Origin: Talpa occidentalis
Taxonomy: Eukaryota > Chordata > Mammalia > Eulipotyphla > Talpidae
Assembly: GCF_014898055.3 (NCBI RefSeq)
Contig: NW_023603184.1
Location: forward strand, 34,657,359-34,721,358
Reading direction: 5' to 3'
DNA: 64,000 nucleotides
How positions within the stretch are numbered: the first letter of the stretch is position 1; each line of letters opens with the position of its first letter. The translations under genes were made by a program, and so were the position numbers. Positions 26,531 to 38,250 of this stretch are shown in pieces. The notes under the pieces were generated by a model. That model was not told the DNA's origin and ran no database searches. It saw only the letters and a list, made by a program, of their open reading frames with translations.

Positions 26531-27477
26531 GTCCACCCCCTCAGGGTTTTCTGCCATACAGTCTATACATATATACACAATTTTCTAAGCAAACAAACAA
26601 TGCAGCCATGGCCCACAAAAGCAAATACATCAAATAACAAAATACAACATAACAAAATACAACAGAACACAAATAAGTCCAGGCAGGGCACCAACCAAGT
26701 GCAAAAGACAATTATTGGTACCAGCAGATGAGCCACCAAATCTGCTGCCGAAGGCACTGCTCATACGAGGGAGGGGAAATCACACACGGCATTTGCTATA
26801 ACACACCAGGAGCCGTCAGGCTTCCTGGCCTTCTCTGGCTGTAGTCTCGGCTACAAGGCACACACAGCATCCACCCCCAGGATGCACTAGCTCTGGGATT
26901 GGCAATTTTATTCTGTTGGGGGTAATCGCCAACCCTCAGGGTTTCTGTCTGCAGTCGCTCCAACACTCGGCCTTCATGGCCACCCATGCGACTCGCAGAC
27001 CCCTGCTCTCAAGCCAACCCACTGCACAAGCACATGGGTTGGGGATCCAAACTTTGCATTTGGCTTGGGCTCCACCCCAAGCCACATTCCCCACCCGTCC
27101 CCCAAGGACGGGCTCCTCAGCTCCTCACCCTCACTCAAGAATGAGCAGGGCATCACCCATAGGTGATTTTACGAGACTCACAGGGCTTCAGCATACCCAG
27201 GCTGCTTAACAGCCGCTTTAGGGCTTCTCAACTTAGCATCAGTACCAGCTTTTGCCACCTTAGTTGGCTTTTCTCCTCCACCTGGCCACTGGGCATACAC
27301 AGGCTGCTTTTGGCCATCTAGGCCCACTGGCCACCCCCAGATTCTCAAAAAATAAAGATAACCTGCTAAGGTCCTCCGCCTTCTGGCGGGATTGTCAGTC
27401 CAAAATCATCAGTTCATCAGTTCAAGTCCATTGGCCTCTCCCTGCGTCAGCAATGGCCTGCTGCCTCAGGGGTCATT

Positions 27478-27566
27478 GGCTGGTCCTTTCCGGTGTCGTT
27501 GGCTGGTCCTATCCGGTGTCGTTGGCTGGTCCTTTCCGGTGTCGTTGGCTGGTCCTTTCGGGCGTC
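27478..27566. repeat. 23-bp tandem repeat in the ERV leader
   Basis: Nearly four copies of GGCTGGTCCTTTCCGGTGTC plus GTT start at 27478, 27501, 27524 and 27547. The first three differ by one base; the fourth is partial. It lies about 165-250 bases inside the 5' LTR, in the untranslated leader. Its function is unknown. Confidence 0.9.
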
Positions 27567-27729
27567 TCCTTCACGCCAGGTCTCATCCTGTAGCTCGTGG
27601 ACGTATCCATCTTCTGTACCGCCATGGCGCCTCCAGCGTCGTCACAGGCAGTCTTTTACTCCTTAGTCCCTCCAGGCCTTTGGAGGGCTCCAATACCCAT
27701 CTGCATGGATCTTGCCGACTTACGCCAAT

Positions 27730-28169
27730 TGTAAGGGCAGGACTGGATACAGGTGCAGGTTTTCTGATCCCATGCAGACCGGGTAAAGGAGGAGTCAGAG
27801 TCCTCAGTGGTTTTGCAGGTCTTTTATTTGGGGTTCACCAGGCATATGGCAGGCAGGGGTGCTGGCTGGGGGACTGGGAGGCTGGCAGGCCTCCCAGCCC
27901 CCAGCAAGTCTTCACTCTATCTGGGCTCTCTGGCGTTCTCGGCTTCTGCTTCGGCTTCTCCTTCAGGTTCTGCTGCTGCTGGCTGGGGCTGCTGGCGTCC
28001 CCCCGTGACGCCGCCCTTAAAAGCACAGTCTTAGCTCAGCTGAATCCCATCTACCTATGCCCACACCCTATTCCAGGTGCCCACCATCAGGCATGCATTC
28101 AGGACAAGGATCCATCATCTATCCTGATGGCGGAAGGGCAGAAAAGCCTGATATTTTCTTTACCCTACA
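27730..28169 (-). repeat. 5' LTR of the ERV in GVIN1
   Basis: 440 bp, the partner of 26094-26530. Its U3 edge at 28169 abuts the target duplication ACTAT. The CTG-rich segment differs in length and composition from the other LTR. Confidence 0.88.
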
Positions 28170-28316
28170 ACTATCTTCAAAAAGGTCTGCATATGGATCA
28201 AAAGCCTCATTTTCATGACTTGTGGTGCTTGGGCAGTCTTGCATCTCTGTTTTTCCATCATCTTTGAAGACCAGGTATCTCAGCCCATAATCCAGCATGA
28301 GCAGCTTCTGCAGGAA

Positions 28317-30959
28317 TTAGAAGGGAAGGTCCTGTTCAGAACTGGGCTGCGTGTTATTCACAGAAGCTTTGTAGATCAAATGGAAGTTAGCTCTGTTCAT
28401 CCTTTTTGGGTAGTAATGCTCTAGGCCTAGACGCTGGAGTAATTCTAGCAAGGGCCTATTTTCTTTGACTTCCCATTTGTTAATTTCATTTTCTTGTGAT
28501 TCGTGGGGTGGTTTCTTTTCATGGAAGATATTTTGCAATTGTTTCATCACCTCATTCCCTTGCAATGGAGACTTGGTGGCTTCATAATCTCCATCAATGA
28601 GCAATTTCAAGTCTTTCTCCAGGTTCTTGCAATCATGAAATGCTCCATATTTGGTGAGCACATGTGCAACTTCTTCAGATAATGATTGTCCCAGGTGCTG
28701 TCTTATTAATTCCAAGCATTGTATTTTCTCTTGTGGAGAAAGAGTTGTGACACCAGCAGTGGCCGTCAGCCCTGTGAGCACCAGGAATGCATGAGCCCTG
28801 TAGCTGCAAATCGTTTTGAGTTTCTGGTATTGCTTGTGTGTTCTTTGCATTTCATTCGCTAGGAAGTCTAATTGTTTATACCCTAGAATAGATTGGAAAG
28901 TTTTGTTTACCGCATGGTATCCTGCACCCATTGCAATGCAAAGTAGTAAGACTTGTACGTCTGACTGCTCATTTTCTTGGAGGTTATTCAGGAAACAGCC
29001 AAGAGCCAAGCTAACCTCATAAGTAGCCTTTCTTTGCACTTCCTCTACTGTTTCTAGAGACTCTGATTCGGCCTTCACTTCCATGAGATCATTCTGGGCT
29101 TCTTTTAAGATTTTTATTAGTTCAGAAAATTTGGAGATGTTGACATGCTCTTGTGCTGACTCTGGCTGGAAGATCCATTGCATGATGGAACGAGTCTGAG
29201 GAAAGTTTGTCACGCTGTAGATGTGAGGATCCAGGAGGATGCGCAAATGAGATTTAACAAATTTAGTATTGTAAGTGGAAACGTTTTTGCAATAGTTGAC
29301 AGTGTTTAACAGAAAATTCTGCAGACCCCAGTCTGTAAGGCATATGTTAATCCAAGTGTCATAACTTCTTACTTTTTCATTCAACACTTGCATGAAATCT
29401 ATCAGTTTTTTAAGTTGCTCTTCAGGATCAGCCACCGCCCAGGATCTCACATGCTCTAGGAAAGCCTTAACCTCTGCCCCAGCACTCAGTGATTCTTCCC
29501 CCTCCTGGATGTGGGCTGGGAGGCCAGTCAGTGCAGCGTAGCAGTTTTTCAGGAATTTAGCTATGGGGAGCGGGTCCTTGAAATCACTCCTGTGGCTGGA
29601 GAGGATGATGTCCCAGATGGGCACCAGCTGAAGTCCCTTGTCAATGACACACCAGGTTTTATTACTGGCCACGAGGCCAGCTTTCCACTGAATGAGGCCG
29701 TTTGCTTCTGGTGGGCCCCCTGTCTGGGCAGTAGATAATTGGACTTTGGTTTGGAGACTTTGGAAGGTGTTTTTCTGAGACGCTGCTTTTGATTGTGAGG
29801 CTGACACATCCACCCCTGCGGCACCATGCACTCCAAAGCCTCTGTAGCTGCCCCTTATGTAACTATCCAGGGCCTCTGCTGCCTGCTGTTTCACTTCCGC
29901 CAGCTGCTTGCTCTGGAAACCCTCTGCAGTGGCTTTCCACCAGTAGATTCCTCCCAGATGCAGGGGTCCCTGGTTATCATGAGAGCCAAACCTGTGGAAG
30001 AAGGCTTCTGCCCTGCCCCTCAGCTGGAGGAGTCTGTCTGGGCCTGCAGGCTGACCCAGAAGGCCTTCAATGTATTGCAGTTCCTGGAGAGCAGCCTTGG
30101 AGAACTGGAGCTGATCAAGAGGAAAGTGGCAGGAGGCCAGGGGGACATTGCTGAACTTGGTTGAACAAAAATAGGAATGCTGAGAATGTGATTGTCGGGT
30201 TGCCTTGGATTCGGAATGTTTGCTTTTATCTATACCAGCCTCCAGGCTAAATCCCCAACCTCCACCCTTGGCTGCAGCAGTTACACTGAAGCCCAATTTT
30301 TCCATAGTCTGGGTGAAGGTGGATTCATCTTCAGAAGATGTAAATTCTTTCGTTTCCATGCGGGTGCCCTGCTCAGGGCCAGCAAGTGAGAACTCCTTGG
30401 GGACCCTGAGTAGCTCTTCTCTCTTCTCTGTCAGGCCTCTTGCAGAGATGGTTTTGTAAATTCCCTGCAGGGCCAGTCTTCCGGATGCCCATCTCACCAG
30501 CTCTCTGTCAGGGAGGTTTTGTCTGTGGGACAGTGTCACCTCTGTGAGGTGAAGCTGTCTCTGCATTATTTCTGTGACCTCGTTTAGGGATGTTTGAGGA
30601 TGTTTGGGGATGTCCATTGCTTGCCTCAACTCTGCCTCTTTACTCCTCACTGCGTCTTCCTGTCGCTGCCTCCCTGCTGACATTGAGCCTCTCAGCTCCT
30701 GCAGCGCCTGCTCCGCCTGCTTCTGCTGCTTTTTCATCATTTCCACCTGAGCCTCCTGTGACTCTGGAAGACTCTTTGAGTGTGACAGGTGCAGCAGTTT
30801 CTCCAGGGCCCTTGTCTCCCAGGGATGTTGTGCCTGGGCCTGTAGCCTCTGCAGGTCCTTTTCTTCTAGGTGTTGTGAAGCCTGGGCACAGGTGACACCG
30901 ACGAGTTCCTGAAGCTGTGGCAACCAGTACTCAGCTGCCAGCCCCACTTCTCTCAGCAT
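28317..30959 (-). pseudogene. GVIN1: GVIN1-like N-terminal segment, 880 codons open
   Basis: The longest surviving open stretch of the GTPase gene. It begins MLREVGLAAEYWLPQLQELV and includes a Glu/Lys/Gln-rich probable coiled coil (about residues 55-115) and the long alpha-helical body of the family. It ends at LPF-TAA. The sequence just past the stop, down to about 28175, still reads in the same frame as family protein up to the ERV boundary. The region is otherwise clean over 2.6 kb, suggesting fairly recent loss or late accumulation of lesions. It could yield a truncated protein only if an alternative start is used, because the native start is out of frame. Confidence 0.9.
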
Positions 30960-31516
30960 CTCCTGGAGTCTTGCCCTCTCTCCCCCAGGAGCTGGGAGTC
31001 CTCAGGGGTTGTCTGTGCCATGGCCATGGCTGTGGGAAGAGAAAACTCTCAGATTAGCTGGATCAGGACCTTACACATTACCAGCCATATGGTCAAAGGG
31101 GAGTGTACTAAGGATGGAGATCAGCAATTTTTTTTTTTCATTTCCACCTGTCATTTTTTAAGAAATATATTTTATAGCATTGATTCATTTCTTTTTTGTG
31201 GCGGACATCTTTGTAGGTTTCCTCAACATGGATTTTGTACGCAGCCTGACTTTTGTGCTTCCTATTACACAGAATCAAGAGGATGGAGAACATTTTGCCA
31301 AAGTTTAGCATTTGAAAATATGCATGAGTTTGGCAACTTTTTATTTTTTTGAACATAAGAGTTGGCACCAAGTACCTTTTTCTCTCTTTGTTCGACCAGC
31401 CTGTGTTGACTGGTACCCTATCTCTGGCACTTAATTATAGATCATATCATAATATATATTTATTCTCCTATATTTGAAAATTTCATTTTTTTATCTTTTA
31501 ATTTATTTTATTTCTT

Positions 31517-31785
31517 TGTTTTAAAGATTTATTTATTCATGCATACAAGAACCGGAGTACAGGCCATATGTGTGGGAAGGTGAGACCATTCACCAGAGAC
31601 AGAGTGGGGAGCAAAACCGGCAGATCTATTGAAATACACACTGATGGGAGTGGTGGGCGAGACAGGAGAGTTATGCTGCACCTCGTGGGTATCTCGCCGG
31701 CTGGCCGGAATCAAATCTGCACTGCAGAGGCTGCAGATAGCTTCGCACCACTGTGCTCAGCTGCCTGCGCCTCCAGGGGAGGCTC
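31517..31785 (-). mobile_element. tRNA-derived SINE, older subfamily
   Basis: Duplication TTATTTCTT at 31508-31516 and 31786-31794. It lies about 490 bases upstream of the GVIN1-like coding exon, in its intron. Confidence 0.88.
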
Positions 31786-31794
31786 TTATTTCTT

Positions 31795-32699
31795 AATTAA
31801 TTAAAAAAAAATGTTTGACATTAGAATCCCCTCCATTAGGTATTGCCATGTCTCCTACACTTTAAAATGTCCTTGATATTTCCATCGAGGTAACAAGAAA
31901 TTCCTTCTTTTTAGTTCCATTGCCTTTAAACAACTAAGTAAAATTTTATCCATAAGCAAAGTGTCTGTGTGGGAGATGTGGGTGTAGCACCAAATGCCAA
32001 AGGATCTGAGAGGAGTCATGCCCCCCTATAGATCCCATAATAAGCAGAAGACCTTGGTATAGACTTAGAATCAGAGGGTAGTTAACCTGCCCCAGCCTCT
32101 TCCATTATGGTTGGATAAATGTGGATAGTGGTGACCTGTGTAGAGCACTACAGATGAGAGAAAATTTATAGGAGTCCAGTCTCTCTGAGCAGATAGTCCA
32201 GCAGGAGTTTGGTGACTGCATGAGACTGGACTGGTCAGTGCCATGACCTCTCCGGTGGGGCTAAGGAGAGTGTTGACTGAGTGCGTGACTCTCCACTTGT
32301 GTGGGACATGGCTGGAGGGGAAAAGAGATCAGGACAGAGGCAGATAAGAATATCAACGGTCACTGAAGAGAAGTGATTTCTATTGACTGAGCCAAGGGCC
32401 TCAGCAAGGAATCCACCCTCGAGCCTCTGGAGAACCTCACCCATGGATCTCTCCAGTGGGCCTATGAGTGACTAAAGTCCCCTTCCTTTGGGGTCAGCTG
32501 TTGCTACTTGTGTTGAGTTCAGCAGAGAGAGCTATTATGATAAATGGACACTGTCAGAAAAGCACTGTTAGCATCTGTGTGCTAGGGCTAAAGCACAGAC
32601 TTGAGCTATAGCGCCATCTTCTGGGAAAGGAAAAGATAATCTTCCAAATGTCAGTGTGTTACAAGACCTAGGGAAGAAATAAAAGTTTAATAATACTAT
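31795..32699. other. No gene recognised; upstream side of the GVIN1-like exon
   Basis: Would be intron or promoter of the GTPase gene. No upstream exon or interferon-response element could be assigned with confidence. Confidence 0.5.
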
Positions 32700-33350
32700 C
32701 ACAAGAGACACTTAGGTGGTTTCCATAGTTTAACTATAGTAACTAGTGCTGCCACAAACATGGGAGGGCAAGTTTCGCTTTGATTTGCTCGTTTTGAACT
32801 TTTTTGGGAATGGAATTATTGGGTAGAATGGAGATCCTCGTTTAATGTTTTGAGACACCGCCATGTTGCTTTCCATAGACTGGCCGGGCCAGTCTACATT
32901 CCCCCAACAGTGTGGAGGGTTCTCTTTTCTCTGCATCCTTGGCAGCACTTGTTATTTCTGGTCTTTTCAATATGGGCCATGCTCACAGGTATGAGATGGT
33001 AACTTATTGAGGTCTTAATTTGCATTTCTCTAACAATAAGTGGTTGTGATATTTTTTCTTGTGCCTGGTAGTCACTTTGGAGAGATGTCCGTTTAGTTCG
33101 TGTGCCCATTTTTTGATTGGGTTATTTGTTGTTTTGGTAGAGTTTTGTGAGTCTATCTGTAACTTTGCTATCAGTCTTGTCAGATGTATGGTATACAGAC
33201 ATTTTCTCCCATTCAGTCGGGTGTCTTTCCATTTTAGTTATGGTTTCTTTCTCTGTACAGAGCTCTCTTTTGATGTAGTCCCAGCTGTTTATGTTCTCTG
33301 TTTTCCTTGTTGTAGGGGACACATCCCTAAAGGCATCACTAACTCTTACA
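32700..33350 (-). mobile_element. Older LINE-1 ORF2 fragment
   Basis: The plus strand reads as reverse-complement L1: GGTTTCCATAGTTTAACTATAG, TGCTGCCACAAACATGGGAG, TGGGCCATGCTCACAGGTATG. Divergence from the young copies is high. Confidence 0.8.
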
Positions 33351-34102
33351 TTATGAAATGTTTTGTGTATATTTTCTTCTGACAAAGGAGCCCCAAAAAT
33401 ACCCTGGGAGAAGGATACATAGTCCTTGTCCTTGGGGAACCTGAACAGCTGCGTGCAGTGAGAAGAGTGGAGCTGGTGTACCTGTACCTGACACCACCCC
33501 AGATAGAATTGTTGTAACAAACACACACCACATTTTAAGGCAGCTAGTAAAGATTTTAGGAGGTGACTGCTTCTACAATGAGAAAGCTGCAATGCAAAAT
33601 TATAATACAGGAACATGAAAATCAAGAAACCATCACCAAAAGATAATAATTCATCAATAACTAGGTCAAAGGCATAGAATTTTGTGACCTGGGTAATAAA
33701 GAATTCAAAACAATTGTGTTAAAAAAACTCAACAAGTTATAACAAATGTCAGAATAATATCCTAAAACAAGTGAAAAATTCATGTACAAAACAAAGTACC
33801 CAAGAAATATGAATCATAAAAAAGAAAGAAACTCTAATTATAGAAACACCAGTTATGAAGCTGAGCAATAGCATGAATGATACAAAGAATGCAGTGGAAA
33901 CATCTGAATCAAAGAGAGCAAATGAAAGAGAAACAGACAAATGAGTTAGACGGCAGATAATTTAAAATAACTGACTAGTGGAGGACAAAGAGGACAAAGT
34001 TGAAAAGTGAAAGGAAAGGCTATAGGAACTATAGGATTCCATAAGAACAACAGAGATTAGAATAATCAGGATTCCTGAGAAGTAGGGAGCAAAATTATTT
34101 AT

Positions 34103-35236
34103 TTATTTATTTAATAATAAATTTTATTTTTATATTCCCCCATACAATTGCAAACCCCCCATTCTGACCCCAATCCCTCCCCTCCCGCCCCCCACCCCCC
34201 AAAAAGTGTCTCTGGTTCATAGTTTTTTGTTGATTTTGATTTTCACTTTCTTATAGTTATTCATTTTCCTGGTCCCTTATTTAAGTTTTCTAGATTCCTG
34301 CTATGAGTGAGACCATCCGGTATTTTTCTTTTTCTTTTTGGCTTATTTCGCTGAGCATGATCCCTTCCAGCGCCATCCATGTTGCTGCAAATTGCATGTG
34401 TTTATCTTTTTTGAATGCTGAGTAATATTCCATGGTATATATGTACCACATCTTCTTGATCCAGTCATCTATTTTTGGGCATTTGGGCTGTTTCCAAAGC
34501 TTAGCTATTGTAAATAGTGCTGCTATAAACATAGGGGTGCAGGTGTTCTTTGGAATTGATGTTTCTGTGTCCTTTGGGTAAATACCTAGGAGTGGAATTG
34601 CTGGATCATATGGAAGCTCTATGTTTAGTAGGCCCAGAAATCTCCACACAGCTCTCCATAGTGGTTGGACCAGTTTGCACTCCCACCAACAGTGCAGGAG
34701 AGTTCCTTTTTCTCCACAACCTCGCCAACATTTGCTGTTGCTAGTTTTTTTAATATGTGCCATTCTCACTGGTGTAAGATGGTATCTCATGGTAGTTTTG
34801 ATTTGCATTTCCCTGATTACAAGTGATGTTGAACATTTTTTCATATGTCTGTTGGCCATTTGCATTTCCTCTTCAGAGAAGTTTCTTTTTAGCTCTTCTG
34901 CCCATTTTTTGACTGGATTATTTTCTTTGTTGTTGCTGAGTCTCATCAGCTCTTTGCAGATTTTTGTGATCAGTCCTTTGTCATTAGTGTTGTGTGCAAA
35001 AATGTTCTCCCAGTTGGTGGGGTTTCTCTTTTTTTTATTGTGTCTCTTTTGCTGTGCAGAAGCTCTTTAATTTGATGTAGTCCCAGCTGTTTATCTTTGC
35101 CTTCACTATCACTGCTTTGGGTGATGTGTCTGTAAAGATGTCTTTGATATGCAAATCACGTAGTGTTTCGCTTGTATTTCCTTCTATGTATTTTATGGTT
35201 TCAGGTCTTATGTCTAGTTCTTTAATCCATTGGCAA
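34103..35236 (-). mobile_element. Young 5'-truncated LINE-1 (3' end)
   Basis: Flanked by about GCAAAATTATTTATT (34089-34103 and 35234-35248). The minus-strand ORF2 end (34946-34290) is open to its natural stop after SLIAGI. The 3' UTR shows the C-rich tract on the plus strand (34170-34205). It landed inside an older L1. Confidence 0.9.
34290..34946 (-). pseudogene. LINE-1 ORF2 C-terminal fragment with intact end
   Basis: 218 open codons beginning [19 protein letters not shown] and ending [12 protein letters not shown]. Homologous upstream sequence to 35236 is in a different frame. It is dead because of 5' truncation. Confidence 0.9.
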
Positions 35237-35311
35237 AATTATTTATTAAAAGAAATAACTGGTACACCTATCATAAGAAGAGACTCTGAGAACAAAAACA
35301 GATCATCCTTT

Positions 35312-36361
35312 TGTTAGTGGAACCCAGCCATGCAAGGCTGGAGCCGGCAGCAGCAGTGCTGTTCTGTAACCTGCTGTTCCACCACACCTCAGTTGTGGCA
35401 GTTGCTCCTCAGAGCCCTTTTATGCAACCATGTACTTCCTGGATCATTGAATGGCCAGTCAGGTGCGAGCTATGAGCTGATTGGTGCTAAATGGTCCCAT
35501 CAGCACAGGATTGAAAAATGTCCGCCCAGACTTGTGGGTGGGGCATCCTGAAAGAGTATATAAGCCGTGGTGGGAGGTAGCCGAGGAAGGGACGGTTCCA
35601 GCCTGAGCAGGGGAGACAGTTCCAGCCCGAACAGGAAGAAGAAAGAAGGGGAAGACTCCGTTTCTGGCTTACAAAGAAGAAAGAAGAAAAGCAGCATAAG
35701 CAGCCGACCTCCAATGCGGGAAGAAACACTGAAGACCTCTGTCAGAGACTGGGCCTCTGGTCCAGTCTCTTAGGTTGCTTGGAAGGCGCACCAAAGGCCC
35801 TCGGCCTTCTGTGTCCAAGGGCTGTTTATTGCTGGGATAGCCCAACGACCCATAAAGAGCTGTTAACAGTTGATGTCTGACACTGCCTTTGGGGACCTGT
35901 AGTGATCATCACTACCGGCCAGTGCTGTCCAGCACTCCTGGTGACCCTTGGCAACCAGCACTGACACTATCTGGGTGAGATAGCCAGCCACTGTGACTGC
36001 AGTAACCTCTGTGCTTCCCCTGTTTGTAAAATAATCCCCATGATGGTTGTTCCCAGAGCCTTAGGTCTCTTGCATGTATGCATTCAGGTGAGAACCCAGA
36101 GGCAGGAACCTGCTCTCTTGTCGGGCACTGTCCTTTGTTTGACTATAGTGCATAAGCCCCTGTTGAGAGGATATTGTATGGCTATAGCCCTTGCTTTTGG
36201 TTGTTGGCCTTTTGGCCTTTTGGGGGTTTTGGTGGCTGTCTTGTCTCAGAGCCTGGCCTGGTGGATAGGCCGTTCCATCCTACCATCCTGGCCTCTGCCC
36301 TGTTGCCCTGTCTGCTTCTGTTTCACTTTTATCTCAATGCATAAAGTATTTCTGTAGGACA
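35312..36361 (+). mobile_element. ERV LTR element with TATA box
   Basis: Starts TGTTAGTGG and ends about TGTAGGACA, inserted between old-L1 pieces. GAGTATATAAGCCG at about 35556 is a clear TATA box, and AAAATAATCCCC near 36030 a likely poly(A) signal. The 35880-36160 part is homologous in reverse complement to 11460-11760. Whether the last 300 bases are LTR or leader is unclear. Confidence 0.65.
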
Positions 36362-37836
36362 CATTTTAATGAAACTGTCAAAAATCAAAGATAAGGAGAG
36401 AATCTTAAAAACATCCAGGGATAAACGATATAACCTACAGTGGGTCCTCCCCCACTTCCCCCGTAATAGGCTGAGGGGGAGTTCATCACACTAGATCTTG
36501 CAAGAAATGCTGAAAGGAGTTTTTTAAACTGAAACAAAAGATGTCCATTGGTGACATGAAAACATAGGAAAGCCTGAAAACACACTGGTAGACACAAAGG
36601 CAAATATTTAGAATATTCTAATTCTGTAATAGAGTTTTTTTAACCATGTAATTATAGTATACAGGTTAAAGGTAAAGAGTATAAAAATAACTATAGTTAC
36701 TATAATAGTTACTGAATACACATGTAAAGGAGATAAATTGAATACTTAATTTTAAAAGGGAGTGAAAAATGGTAGAGAATTTGTATATGGTCGAGGTATG
36801 CTGCTATAAGCTTAAAATGCATAGTTTATTCAATGAGATTCTTTATGTAAGCCTCGTGGTAACTACAAAGCAGAAACCTAGAATAGATTCATAAATATTA
36901 AGAGAGGGAAAATAGCCTATGATTATGGAAAATCACTAATGTAGAAAAGTGTCAGAAACAGGGAAAAGTAGAAATATAAAAAAACAAAGTAGTTAATAAA
37001 GATGGCATTAGTAAGTTCTCACCAGTAGTTATTCTAATTGTAATGGATTGAAATAACCAATCAAAAGGCATTTAGTGGCTAATTGGATAAAAATATCAAG
37101 ATCAATTGTATGATGCCTATAGGAGACTCATTTCAGCTTTAAGGAAACACATAGTCTTAAAGTGAAGGAATGGAAAAAGATTCCATGCAAGGAGAAAACA
37201 AAAGAAAGTCAAAATAACTGTAATGTAGTAGACATGGTGGACATTAAGCCAAAAAATGATAAGAAGAGGAGCCAGTTCCTCAGATGTCATGATGTTTATA
37301 AATATATATGAACAAGTATTGGAGCCCCTACATATATTAAGCAAATACTAACAGGCTTAATAGACAATATAGACAATATAATATAATATAATGGATCTTC
37401 AGTACACCATTTTGACTAAAGGATCGATCACCCAGACAGAAAATCAACAGAGAAATGTTGGATTTGAACCAAAAATTAGACCAAATGACCAAAGAGACAT
37501 ATATAGACCATACCATGCAATAATAGTACACCTATTATTTTCAAATTCACAGACCATTCTCACGGGGAGATTATATGAAAGGACATACTATAAGTCTCAA
37601 TAATTTAAAAAGATAGAAATTTTCCCTCCATTTTTCCCTATCACAATGATACCAAACTGGAAATGAACAGGAAGTTGGAAAAATCTACAAATAGTTGGAA
37701 ATTATACAACACAATCCTGACAAACCAGGGCATCAAAGAAAAATCCAAAAGAATAAAAAAAAATGTCTTGAAATGGGTGGAAATACAAAATACAAAACAT
37801 GTGTGATGCTGCCAAAAAGCTCTGGAGGGTTGTTTA

Positions 37837-37864
37837 TGATGATTAATGCATATATATATATAAA
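37837..37864. repeat. (TA)n tract
   Basis: Short ATATATATATATA run in old L1 sequence. Confidence 0.7.
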
Positions 37865-38250
37865 AACAGATCTCAAATAAATAACCTAACTTTATCAAAG
37901 AACTAGAAAAGGAAGAACAAAAGTGAGCCTAAATTTAGTAGAAGGAAAGAAAGAACAAATCACAACATAAATAAATGAAATTGAGCTTTGAAAAGCAATA
38001 GAAAAAAATGTTTATTTTGAAATAGATTTCCAGATGGATAAAGGAAAATGATGAAAGTAGCTAGAATAAGAAAAAAAGACTCCATTAGATCAGAAATCAA
38101 AGAGGAAATATTAATATGACATGTTCAGCAAAATAAATCTAAATGAGATAGACAACTACAGGATTTCTTTCATTCATGTGGAATATAAAGAAAACGGGAT
38201 CAGACTAAACTAAATTAAAAAAAAACACATAGATAATCAAACTGCTGAAT

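Larger units (their letters stand above)
26094..28169 (-). mobile_element. Non-autonomous ERV inserted in the GVIN1-like exon
   Basis: Two near-identical LTRs of about 440 bp flank 1.2 kb of internal sequence, with a 5-bp target duplication ACTAT at 26089-26093 and 28170-28174. LTR ends are TG...CA. The minus strand is its sense strand: AATAAA occurs in the LTR as CCCCAAATAAA, a purine-rich tract (GAGGGGGTGG) precedes the 26.5-kb LTR, and TTGGCGTAAGTCGG follows the 27.7-kb LTR at the primer-site position. The internal region has no recognisable gag, pol or env frame, so the element needed proteins supplied in trans. It lies in the same sense as the host gene, so its poly(A) signals could end host transcripts. 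Confidence 0.9.
21681..31031 (-). pseudogene. GVIN1: GVIN1/VLIG-like interferon-induced very large GTPase, pseudogene
   Basis: Remains of a single giant coding exon, typical of the very large inducible GTPases (about 2400 residues, cytosolic and nuclear, interferon-induced). Homology runs right to left from a splice acceptor (TTTCTCTTCCCACAG, AG at 31031-31030) and ATG at 31027 to a stop at 21681. Disabling lesions: a frameshift near codon 20 (about 30960-30990); TAA at 28317 where the alignment wants Tyr; a 2-kb ERV at 26094-28169; a frameshift near 25590; TGA at 25070; a frameshift near 24800; TGA at 24496; TGA at 23785; a frameshift near 23400; a degraded stretch 22850-23108; and breaks near 22625 and 22415. 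Order and spacing of the segments match the family. With this many lesions no full protein can be made. Upstream non-coding exons were not found. Confidence 0.93.
33520..38250 (+). mobile_element. Ancient L1-like element, interrupted by L1 and LTR
   Basis: Pieces 33520-34102, 35237-35311 and 36362-38250 look like one old L1. The last piece contains the endonuclease region of ORF2: the reading around 37090-37480 resembles L1 text for the ETHF motif region, followed by the plus-strand reading ATGGATCTTCAGTACACC at 37391. The young L1 and the LTR element split it. Its subfamily cannot be set by eye. Confidence 0.6.

Noticed and set aside
27392..28267. Plus-strand frame of 291 codons across the ERV in GVIN1
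   Set aside because: It runs antisense through the leader, the 23-bp repeat and the LTR. It has no viral or host family resemblance, and the 23-bp repeat multiplies an open codon pattern.
33122..33625. Minus-strand frame of 167 codons as a candidate gene
   Set aside because: Its second half is old L1 ORF2 and its first half is unrelated repeat sequence. It is a chance fusion of repeats.
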